From the NCBI RefSeq assembly GCF_001685395.1, contig NZ_CP014167.1, positions 687,501 to 751,500 on the forward strand: a stretch of 64,000 nt of DNA, in the 5' to 3' direction. How positions within the stretch are numbered: position 1 is the stretch's first letter; each line of letters opens with the position of its first letter. The position numbers and the translations under genes are program-made. The notes below the pieces were generated by a model that saw nothing but the letters and a program-made list of their open reading frames with translations, was not told the origin of the DNA and searched no databases. The stretch is from Paenibacillus yonginensis. GTDB lineage: Bacteria > Bacillota > Bacilli > Paenibacillales > Paenibacillaceae. Below, one piece after another: positions 56,977 through 64,000 of this stretch.

Positions 56977-57043
56977 CGCAGCTGTGTTTGTATTTGCTCA
57001 GTTGTGTGATTTTTGCGCAGCTGTCTGTATTTTGCACGGCTGT
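56973..57043. repeat. Four 13-bp direct repeats at 19-20-bp period
   Basis: Copies of consensus TTTGCGCAGCTGT start at 56973 (tttgcgcagctgt), 56993 (tttgctcagttgt), 57012 (tttgcgcagctgt) and 57031 (tttgcacggctgt). Copies 1 and 3 are identical. The array lies between the ytpI terminator and the ytoI promoter. It is too short-spaced and imperfect for a CRISPR. Confidence 0.75.
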
Positions 57044-57123
57044 AGCGCTTTGGTTTCGGGATGCCGCTAATGATGTTATAATAGATACAGATTAGTACAG
57101 ATTTGCGTCCGGAGGGGTAACAG

Positions 57124-58461
57124 ATGGAGGGACATGAAGAATCCATTACCAAACACGAACAGCTGCTCCAATATATAGAGGGCCTGAAGGTAGGTACCAA
57201 AATTTCGGTGCGCAAGCTGGCCAAGAATATGGGCGTCAGCGAAGGCACGGCCTACCGGGCTGTTAAAGAAGCGGAAAATGTCGGCATTGTCATTACAAAG
57301 GAACGGATCGGGACGGTGCGCGTGGAGAAGAAGCCGCGTAATTTGAGCGACCAGCTTTCTTTCGGGGATGTGGCGGAGATTGTGGAAGGCCATGTGCTCG
57401 GGGGAAACGAAGGGCTTAGCAAAGCGCTGCACAAATATGTGATCGGCGCCATGAAGATCGACGCCATGGTTCGTTATATTGACGCAGGCAGCCTGCTGAT
57501 TGTCGGCAACCGTGAAGATGCCCATATTCTGGCGCTGGAGCAAGGCTCGGGGGTGCTGATTACCGGCGGCTTCGGGACAAGCCGGGAGGTCAAGCAGCTG
57601 GCTGACAAGCTGGCGCTGCCGATCATTTCTTCGCGCCACGATACGTTTACGGTCGCTTCGATGATCAACCGGGCGATCTTCGACCGGATTATCAAAAAGA
57701 AGATTATGCTGATCGAAGACATCGTAACGGCTTCCAAGAGAAAGGTCAGCTTTCTGAAGACAACCAGCTCTGTCGCCGACTTTGAGCGGCTGGCTGCTGA
57801 TTCCGGACAATCGCGTTTTCCGGTCACGGACGACTGGAACCGGGTTATCGGCATTGTCAGCCGGAAGGATCTGGAAGAAGCCGATCCGGAGCAAGCTATC
57901 GAGAAATACGTCACCCGCAGCCCGATCACGGCCGGGCTTCAAACCTCGCTGGCTTCAGCGGCACAGATCATGGTTTGGGAAGGCATCGACTTCCTTCCTA
58001 TTGTGGACCGCAACCGGAAGCTGGTGTCTTCCGTTACGCGCAAGGAAGTGCTCCAAGCGATGCGGGATGCCCAGAACCAGCCGCAGCTCGGCGAAACGTT
58101 CGAGCAATTGATGTGGAACGGCTTTGCCGAGGAACGAGGAGCGGATGGACATTTGTTTTTCCACGGGATTATTACACCGCAGATGGCGACTTACCTGGGG
58201 ACCATTTCGGAAGGCGTGCTGTCTTCGCTGATGACCCAAGCCGGACTCGCAGCGGCCAAAGACCTGAGCGGAAGCGGTTATGTGGTGGACAATATGACCA
58301 CGTATTTCATCCGTCCGCTGCAGATTGAGAATCAAATCGTTATTACCCCGGTTGTGCTTGAGGTCAGCCGCAGAACATGCAAGCTCGAAATCGAGATGAG
58401 CCATCATGACGGCATTGCTGCCAAAACGGTTATGACTCTTCAGTCGATTGATCACGGGTAA
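57124..58461 (+). CDS. ytoI: YtoI: HTH-DRTGG-CBS-hotdog protein
   Basis: 445 residues, four parts: a GntR/DeoR-like HTH at about 20-60 (LAKNMGVSEGTAYRAVKEAE), a DRTGG domain at 70-180, two CBS motifs at 190-310 (SVADFERLAADSGQSRFPVT, VTRSPITAGLQTSLASA), and a hotdog/thioesterase-like C-terminus (GGMTTYF-type NMTTYFIRPLQIENQIV). Probably senses an adenine nucleotide and controls transcription or hydrolyses an acyl-CoA; neither is shown. RBS GGAGGGG. Confidence 0.88.
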   Translation: MEGHEESITKHEQLLQYIEGLKVGTKISVRKLAKNMGVSEGTAYRAVKEAENVGIVITKERIGTVRVEKKPRNLSDQLSFGDVAEIVEGHVLGGNEGLSKALHKYVIGAMKIDAMVRYIDAGSLLIVGNREDAHILALEQGSGVLITGGFGTSREVKQLADKLALPIISSRHDTFTVASMINRAIFDRIIKKKIMLIEDIVTASKRKVSFLKTTSSVADFERLAADSGQSRFPVTDDWNRVIGIVSRKDLEEADPEQAIEKYVTRSPITAGLQTSLASAAQIMVWEGIDFLPIVDRNRKLVSSVTRKEVLQAMRDAQNQPQLGETFEQLMWNGFAEERGADGHLFFHGIITPQMATYLGTISEGVLSSLMTQAGLAAAKDLSGSGYVVDNMTTYFIRPLQIENQIVITPVVLEVSRRTCKLEIEMSHHDGIAAKTVMTLQSIDHG

Positions 58462-58497
58462 GAGGAGTAGAAATAGGAACAAGAAGCGGCTCCTAGA

Positions 58498-58983
58498 TTA
58501 GGTAGAAGCAGGCTTCAGATCCACCCAGACCTGCAGCACGCCTTCGCTGACCAGCATCGTTTTGATCTGAATGCTGTATTCCTTGTCCCGGACCACGTAT
58601 CTTTTCTGATTTAACAGGATGCGCGCCATTTTGGCGTCGCTGTCGATATCATACATATTCCGCCCCCGCAGAACATTCAGTTCGGTCTGCAGTTTCTGCG
58701 TTACTTCCTTGACGACAAGGGAGTCAAAAGGCGGATCGTGCTCTTCAATCGTGATTTTGATTTCCTTGATTGCGGTTTGGCGCCGGCTGTATTTCTTCAT
58801 GGCCTGCAGATCAATTTTGGCTTGCTCCAATTCGATCTGCAGGTCTTTTTTTTCCGTCCAGATCCGGTTGTAGGCCGCATGGTACAGCGAGTTGTATACG
58901 ATGCTTCCGGCGAGCATGCCCAGCACAAAGACGCCCGCAAGCTGCATAAAGGGCCTGAAACGGTCAAACTGCGGCACTCTCAT
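58498..58983 (-). CDS. ytrI: YtrI-like sporulation membrane protein
   Basis: 161 residues. One N-terminal membrane helix (FMQLAGVFVLGMLAGSIVYN), then a long coiled coil (TEKKDLQIELEQAKIDLQAM) and a beta domain. In B. subtilis ytrI and ytrH are sporulation genes active in the mother cell. It lies 3 bp after ytrH, so they form one unit. Confidence 0.87.
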   Translation of the reverse strand: MRVPQFDRFRPFMQLAGVFVLGMLAGSIVYNSLYHAAYNRIWTEKKDLQIELEQAKIDLQAMKKYSRRQTAIKEIKITIEEHDPPFDSLVVKEVTQKLQTELNVLRGRNMYDIDSDAKMARILLNQKRYVVRDKEYSIQIKTMLVSEGVLQVWVDLKPAST

Positions 58984-58986
58984 ACG

Positions 58987-59316
58987 TTATCCCCGGCTCC
59001 CTCCGCACACCCATTTCACAAGCTCCGAGCCCATATGGGCGCCCAGAAAGGCAAACAGCAGATATAGAATTTGCTTGATTGCGGGCGATAGATTCCCGTC
59101 AAAAAAATTGCTTTCAATGACCCGCATAGGGTCAATAGTTCCGCCGACGGCAGCAGCGAGCGCCCAGATCTTGATCCGGTCGGAAACGTCAAGCATGGTC
59201 TGGGTAGGAGGCTGAAGGGAGATGACAGCCCCGATGCCTCCGATCATCGCGCCTCCCAGGACAATGCCGAAGGCGATAAAGAAATCAAGAATGGCTTTGG
59301 TCATAAAAGAGCTCAT
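58987..59316 (-). CDS. ytrH: YtrH-like sporulation protein
   Basis: 109 residues, three or four membrane helices (FFIAFGIVLGGAMIGGIG, LKIWALAAAVGGTIDPMRV-like KIWALAAAVGGTIDPMR, QILYLLFAFLGAHMGSEL). Matches YtrH-family proteins. ATG 59316 with GAGAGGAG about 11 nt upstream. Divergent from dnaE, as in other Bacilli. Confidence 0.88.
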   Translation of the reverse strand: MSSFMTKAILDFFIAFGIVLGGAMIGGIGAVISLQPPTQTMLDVSDRIKIWALAAAVGGTIDPMRVIESNFFDGNLSPAIKQILYLLFAFLGAHMGSELVKWVCGGSRG

Positions 59317-59557
59317 TGTGGCGGATTCTCCTCTCCAGCCCCGCTTGTCCGGAGCGCTTTTATACCATTGTATGGGCGAATGGTGCTCTTATATGATAAA
59401 ATCTTTAATAGGAACGGATGTGCCTATCCGGGATAAGGAAGAAACCTAAGGCGGAGTCCGAAGGTCGCCTGTTGTTGGGCGAAGGATATGTCTAAAATAA
59501 CGGGCTGATGTCCGTTCGATTCATATAACCATTGGGTATGGAAAAAACTACGAATTA

Positions 59558-59575
59558 CCGCGGCAGCTGCCGCGG
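59558..59575 (+). promoter_or_regulatory. Perfect 18-bp GC palindrome at the dnaE ribosome site
   Basis: ccgcggcagctgccgcgg is an exact palindrome, able to form a 7-bp all-GC stem with an AGCT loop. It ends one or two bases before the dnaE ribosome site GGGGAGGG, so folding could affect translation, or it could be a protein site. The rest of 59317-59557 shows no gene. Confidence 0.5.
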
Positions 59576-59590
59576 CGGGGAGGGAAATGG

Positions 59591-62500
59591 ATGACAAGCG
59601 AAAGTTTTGTGCATCTGCATGTGCACAGCGAATACAGCCTGCTGGACGGCGCGGCCAGACTGGAGGATCTGGTGGGCAAGGCGGCCGAATACGGCATGAA
59701 GGCCCTCTCCCTGACGGATCATGGCGTGATGTACGGGACGGTTCCTTTCTATAAGCTGTGCAAATCGAAAGGGATCAAGCCGATCATCGGCATGGAAGCT
59801 TATTTCACTGCAGGCTCGCGCAAGGAGCGCGGCAGCCGGAAGGATCAGCCGATTTACCACCTGATTCTGCTGGCCAAAAATGAACAGGGCTACCGCAACC
59901 TCATGAAGCTTTGCTCGATCGGGCATCTTGAAGGGTTCCACTACAAACCGCGGATTGACTGGGCCGTGCTTAAGGACCACAGCGAAGGGCTCGTCGTGCT
60001 CAGCGCCTGCCTGGGGGGAGAAGTGCCCCAGCATTTGCTGCATGGCCATCATGAAGAGGCCAAACGGGCCGCCTTGCGATACAAGGAGGTATTTGGCGAG
60101 GATTTCTATATCGAAATCCAGGATCACGGTCTGCCCGAGCAGAAGAAGGTCAACCCGCAGCTGGTGGATCTGGCCCGCGAAATCGGCGTGCAGCTGGTGG
60201 CTACCAATGATGTGCATTATCTCCGGCAGGAGGATGCGGATGTACAGGATGTGCTGATCTGTATCGGCACGGGGAAAAATGTCGACGACGAGGAACGATT
60301 TAAAATTCCAACCGATCAGCTGTATCTGAAAAGCCAGGCCGAGATGGCCCGGCTGTTCCCGCAGTGGGCGGAAGCCGTTGCCAATACAGCGGTCATCGCT
60401 GAGAAATGCAATCTGGAGCTCGAGTTCGGACGCTCCATCCTGCCCGAATACCGTCCGCTGCCGGAAGGCCTGGACGCGGCCGGTTATTTGGAGCAGCTGT
60501 GCCGCAAAGGGCTTGAAGAGCGTTACGCCAAGCTGGACCGCTGGCAGGATGAGAAGCTGCGCGCCGAGCTGGAACAAAGGCTGGCGTTTGAGCTTGGAGT
60601 CATCGACCGGATGGGCTTCTCAGATTATTTCCTGATCGTCTGGGATTTTATTGCTTTTGCCCACAGCCAGGGAATCGTTACCGGGCCGGGCCGTGGTTCT
60701 TCAGCCGGCAGCCTGGTCGCTTATACCCTGCATATTACAGATGTAGATCCCATGAAATACAATCTGCTCTTTGAACGGTTTCTGAATCCGGAGCGGGTGA
60801 CCATGCCCGATATTGATATTGACTTCAGCGACGAACGCCGCGATGAAGTCATTGCTTACGTCGCCGGGAAATACGGCCCTGAACATGTGGCGCAGATTAT
60901 TACGTTTGGAACGATGGCGGCCAAGGCGGCCGTCCGTGATGTCGGGCGGGCGTTAAACGTCCCTTTTGGTGAAGTGGACAGGGTTGCCAAGCTGATCCCT
61001 TCCCATCTGGGCATCACGCTTGAACGGGCGCTGAGGGACAGCCCCGATCTTAAAGCGCTTTATGAATCCTCGCCAAGGATTCGCGAGCTGCTGGACACGG
61101 CCATGAAGGTCGAAGGCATGCCGCGCCATGCTTCTACCCATGCTGCCGGCGTCGTGATTTCCCGCGATCCGCTTACCGATGCGGTGCCGCTGCAGGAAGG
61201 CAGCGAAGTAGCCGCTTTGACGCAGTATTCGATGGAGAATCTCGAATCCATCGGCCTGCTTAAGATGGACTTTCTGGGATTGCGGACCTTGTCGATTATT
61301 GAAAGGTGTATGAACTGGATCGTCAGCCTGGAAGGCCAGGCGCCGGATTTCCGCGTTGTCCCCGACGACGATCCGTTAACGTATGCGATGCTTTCCAAAG
61401 GGGAAACAACGGGCATTTTCCAGCTGGAATCCTCCGGCATCCGGCGGGTGCTCAAGGATCTCCGGCCCTCGAAATTTGAAGATATTATTTCGGTTGTTGC
61501 TCTGTACCGTCCGGGCCCGATGGAGTTTATCCCCAAATATATAGGCGGCAAACACGGCCAGCTGGAGGTCGAATATCCCCATGCGGATTTGAAGCCGATT
61601 CTGGAGGATACGTACGGCATTATCGTCTATCAGGAACAGATCATGCAGATCGCTTCCAATATGGCCGGTTTCTCGCTGGGCGAAGCGGATTTGCTGCGGC
61701 GCGCCGTTTCCAAGAAGAAACGTGAGGTGCTGGACGAGGAACGCGGGCATTTTGTGGCCGGCAGCCTTAAGCAGGGCTACAGCGAGCAGGATGCGAACGC
61801 TGTTTATGATATGATTGTCCGGTTTGCGGATTATGGATTTCCCCGCGCCCACGCCGCCGCTTACGGGGTGCTTGCCTTCCAGACCGCCTACCTGAAGGCG
61901 CATTATCCGGTCGAATTTATGGCCGCCATGCTGACGGCGGTGATGGGCAGCCACCGCAAGGTGGCGGAATATATTCTTGAATGCCGACGCATGGGCATCC
62001 AGGTGCTTCCGCCGGACGTTAACGACAGCGGCGTGCTGTTTACGCCGCGGCGCGGCACCGGGATTCCGGGCGCCGAGTCCGAAGCTTCAGGCGGGGGCGT
62101 GATCCGCTTTGGCCTGGCCGCGATCAAAAACGTCGGCACCCAGGCGATGGAGAGCATCATCCGCGAGCGGGCCGAGAAGCCGTTCGAAAGCTTGATTGAT
62201 TTCTGCCGCCGCGTCGATCTGCGGGTCTGCAACAAGCGGGTTATCGAGTCGCTGATTCAGGGCGGCGCGTTCGACAGCCTGCCGGGCCACCGCGCCCAAC
62301 TGCTGGCGATGCTGGACGAAGCGGTGGAAGCGGCGCTGAAATGGCGCAAGGAGCGGGAGGATCTGCAGATCCAGTTCTTTGATTTCGTCGAGACGGTCAA
62401 CTGGGAGATCCCTTATCCGGAGGTGCCGCGTTTGCCTGCGGCAGACCAGCTGTCGCTGGAGCGGGAGCTGCTCGGCTTGTATTTGTCGGGCCATCCGCTC

Positions 62501-63316
62501 GACGATTATGAAGAACTGCTGTCTTCGGAAGGCGTGGACAAGCTGATGGATTTGGCGGAAGCGCCGGATGAGACCCGCACGGTCGTCGGCGGCATGGTCG
62601 TTTCGCTGAAGGCGATCACGACAAAAAAAGGCAAGCCGATGGCGTTCATGGAGCTGGAAGACCAGGTTGAACGCGTGGAGGTTGTGCTGTTCCCCGAGGT
62701 GTGGGTGAGAAGCCGCAGCCTTGTGGAGAAAGGCGCGCTGCTGGCCGTCCGGGCGACGGTGCAGCAGCAGGATGAGGGCTTCAAGCTGCTGGCCGATGAA
62801 GTGGCGCAGCTTGAAGCCGGGGGCCTCGCGAGGCTGCGCCGCGCGGCCCAGGCCCCGCGGGCGCGCAGCGCCGGCGCCGGTCCGGGCAGCCGTCCGGCGC
62901 CAGCCGCGGGGCAGAGGTCCGGGCCTGCCGCAGGCGCCCGGACTCCTGCAGCGGCCGGTCCGCAGACGGGACCGGCCGAAGGCAGCGCCGGCCCGGCCCG
63001 GCCGGCTGGCGCTCCCGCCGCCCGAGCAGGCGGGGCGGCGGCTTCGCCGGCCTCCCGCGGGGCCGGCGGCCAGGGCGTGAAGACGCAGGGGCAGCGCGTC
63101 TTCATCAAGATCGCCGCGGCGGCGGAGGACGCCCGGCTGCTGGAGCAGCTCAAGCAGCTGCTCCAGCAGCATCCGGGGCCGCTGCCCACGGTGCTGTTCT
63201 ACGAGAGCAGCGGCCGGCTGCTCGCGCTGAGCGAGCGCTACCGCATCAAGCCGTCGCCCGAACTGGTCAAAGCGATGGAGCAGCTGCTTGGCGCAGGCAC
63301 GGTCCGAATCAAATAG
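59591..63316 (+). CDS. dnaE: DNA polymerase III alpha subunit DnaE
   Basis: 1241 residues; error-prone, lagging-strand polymerase of Gram-positives, working with PolC. PHP domain from residue 6 (FVHLHVHSEYSLLDGAARLE). Catalytic aspartates 407 and 409 in TMPDIDIDFSDE (405-412). Polymerase signatures GPGRGSSAGSLV and YRPGPMEFIP. OB domain about 1000-1075. Between it and the C-terminal 75 residues lies an insertion at 1082-1163, rich in Ala, Gly, Pro and Arg (PGSRPAPAAGQRSGPAAG), that makes this protein longer than the 1115-residue B. subtilis DnaE. ATG 59591 with GGGGAGGG. Confidence 0.95.
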   Translation: MTSESFVHLHVHSEYSLLDGAARLEDLVGKAAEYGMKALSLTDHGVMYGTVPFYKLCKSKGIKPIIGMEAYFTAGSRKERGSRKDQPIYHLILLAKNEQGYRNLMKLCSIGHLEGFHYKPRIDWAVLKDHSEGLVVLSACLGGEVPQHLLHGHHEEAKRAALRYKEVFGEDFYIEIQDHGLPEQKKVNPQLVDLAREIGVQLVATNDVHYLRQEDADVQDVLICIGTGKNVDDEERFKIPTDQLYLKSQAEMARLFPQWAEAVANTAVIAEKCNLELEFGRSILPEYRPLPEGLDAAGYLEQLCRKGLEERYAKLDRWQDEKLRAELEQRLAFELGVIDRMGFSDYFLIVWDFIAFAHSQGIVTGPGRGSSAGSLVAYTLHITDVDPMKYNLLFERFLNPERVTMPDIDIDFSDERRDEVIAYVAGKYGPEHVAQIITFGTMAAKAAVRDVGRALNVPFGEVDRVAKLIPSHLGITLERALRDSPDLKALYESSPRIRELLDTAMKVEGMPRHASTHAAGVVISRDPLTDAVPLQEGSEVAALTQYSMENLESIGLLKMDFLGLRTLSIIERCMNWIVSLEGQAPDFRVVPDDDPLTYAMLSKGETTGIFQLESSGIRRVLKDLRPSKFEDIISVVALYRPGPMEFIPKYIGGKHGQLEVEYPHADLKPILEDTYGIIVYQEQIMQIASNMAGFSLGEADLLRRAVSKKKREVLDEERGHFVAGSLKQGYSEQDANAVYDMIVRFADYGFPRAHAAAYGVLAFQTAYLKAHYPVEFMAAMLTAVMGSHRKVAEYILECRRMGIQVLPPDVNDSGVLFTPRRGTGIPGAESEASGGGVIRFGLAAIKNVGTQAMESIIRERAEKPFESLIDFCRRVDLRVCNKRVIESLIQGGAFDSLPGHRAQLLAMLDEAVEAALKWRKEREDLQIQFFDFVETVNWEIPYPEVPRLPAADQLSLERELLGLYLSGHPLDDYEELLSSEGVDKLMDLAEAPDETRTVVGGMVVSLKAITTKKGKPMAFMELEDQVERVEVVLFPEVWVRSRSLVEKGALLAVRATVQQQDEGFKLLADEVAQLEAGGLARLRRAAQAPRARSAGAGPGSRPAPAAGQRSGPAAGARTPAAAGPQTGPAEGSAGPARPAGAPAARAGGAAASPASRGAGGQGVKTQGQRVFIKIAAAAEDARLLEQLKQLLQQHPGPLPTVLFYESSGRLLALSERYRIKPSPELVKAMEQLLGAGTVRIK

Positions 63317-63342
63317 CCGCGCATTCGCGCGATCGGCGGCCT

Positions 63343-63374
63343 TCCGTTAAGCTTTGGGAGGCCGTTTCTTTATA
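63343..63374 (+). terminator. Terminator after dnaE
   Basis: Stem cggcct-tcc / ggg-aggccg around ttaagc, then tttcttt. The stretch to 63599 shows no gene. Confidence 0.68.
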
Positions 63375-63599
63375 AGTACAGTCGGATGATGGGTCCTTAT
63401 AAGAGGCAGGCGCTACACAGGCGAAAAGGAATAAGATCTGCGTCATTTTTCACAAGAAAATTGCTGTTTTAATGATTAGGTTTTAAGAACTTTTTTCGCT
63501 CTCCCCGCATACACTTAGGAACACGCAAGGACAAAGATCGGGACGGTGCCCGGTAATTTGATCAGGCGTACTTTACGCACTAGATGCGGGAGGGATTAG

Positions 63600-64000
63600 A
63601 TGACCTATGAATTGGCAGAAGCCCAGCTGCGCAGAAGGGGAGTCAGTCTGGAGTCCATCGCTTCCATCGTGTACCAGCTCCAACTGCCCTATCATCCGGG
63701 CTTGAAAGAGGAAGAATGTTTGACCAGCGTCAAATCGGTCCTGAGCAAAAGGGAGGTCCAGTACACCCTGTTTACGGGGATTGCGCTGGATGAGCTGGCG
63801 GAGAAGGGGCAGCTGCCCGAACCGCTGCAGGCGATTCTCGAAGCTGACGAGCCGCTGTATGGGGTGGACGAAACGATGGCGCTTGGCATTACCAGCCTGT
63901 TCGGCATGATCGGTTTGACGAGCCTGGGTTACTTAGACAAGGTGAAGCCGGGAATCATCGGGATTTTGAACGATCAAACGACTAACATCCACGTCTTTCT
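63600..64000 (+). CDS. Phosphatidylglycerophosphatase A (YutG-like), partial
   Basis: Runs off the right edge of the window; 133 residues visible. The start YELAEAQLRRRGVSLESIAS and the block LKEEECLTSVKSVLSKREVQ, then YTLFTGIALDELAEKGQLPE, match the YutG/PgpA family of Bacilli, which removes phosphate from phosphatidylglycerophosphate. ATG 63600 with GGGAGGG 5 nt upstream. The end is missing, so completeness cannot be judged. Confidence 0.85.
   Translation, partial: MTYELAEAQLRRRGVSLESIASIVYQLQLPYHPGLKEEECLTSVKSVLSKREVQYTLFTGIALDELAEKGQLPEPLQAILEADEPLYGVDETMALGITSLFGMIGLTSLGYLDKVKPGIIGILNDQTTNIHVF

Noticed and set aside
56973..57043. Possible CRISPR array
   Set aside because: The repeat is 13 bp and the spacing only 6-7 bp, with variable copies; no cas genes are present.
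62087..63172. 361-codon minus-strand ORF opposite dnaE
   Set aside because: It is an artefact of the very GC-rich dnaE 3' part; no start signal or recognisable domain.

Overview
The window comes from a low-to-mid GC Firmicute and most likely a Paenibacillus or close relative. The rRNA-tRNA block is Bacillales-like. The sufCDSUB operon, the cotJABC spore-coat operon and the ytpI-ytoI / ytrI-ytrH / dnaE neighbourhood are those of endospore-forming Bacilli. The multi-copy YheC/YheD cluster is typical of Paenibacillaceae. The genus is inferred from gene content and synteny, not from a database search.

Layout. 1-4320: end of an rRNA operon (16S-23S spacer, 23S with a long extra arm in helix 45, 5S) and seven tRNAs (Ile, Ala, fMet, His, Gln, Lys, Gly). 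4370-15280: core and housekeeping genes: a DUF318/ArsP-type permease divergent from selD-mnmH (tRNA selenouridine synthesis), pepF, a DUF420 membrane protein, an SDR, DegV, small membrane proteins, dps and a DUF1802 protein. 15400-20770: the SUF iron-sulfur assembly operon sufC-D-S-U-B behind a palindrome resembling a PerR/Fur box. 20799-22420: an ASCH protein and a twice-frameshifted SDR pseudogene.

22425-36675: a self-contained headless contractile-tail island (tailocin, PBSX-related). It has an ImmA/IrrE peptidase and an XRE repressor facing an Xpf-like sigma/activator across a compact switch of overlapping divergent promoters and repeated palindromic operators. Then follow tail terminator, sheath, tube, two chaperone ORFs, tape measure, baseplate proteins, spike, fibre, fibre-associated protein, a tiny CD1375-like ORF, a decayed stretch, holin and lysozyme. 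No capsid, portal, terminase, integrase or replication gene is present. The likely product is an R-type-bacteriocin-like particle released by lysis.

36700-49150: two paralogous HD-GYP proteins and a GGDEF protein (c-di-GMP turnover), a MoaD-MoaE fusion, a 5'-nucleotidase-like phosphoesterase, UppP, the radical-SAM protein YfkAB, a CNNM/CorC transporter, cotJABC, a PPP-type phosphatase and a HAD hydrolase. 49170-56000: a six-gene minus-strand operon with five YheC/YheD ATP-grasp proteins and one GNAT acetyltransferase, which looks like an uncharacterised, probably sporulation-linked ligase system. 56190-64000: yheA, ytpI, a short periodic repeat array, ytoI, ytrI and ytrH, dnaE with a long Ala/Gly/Pro-rich insertion, and the start of a YutG-type phosphatidylglycerophosphatase A gene cut by the window edge.
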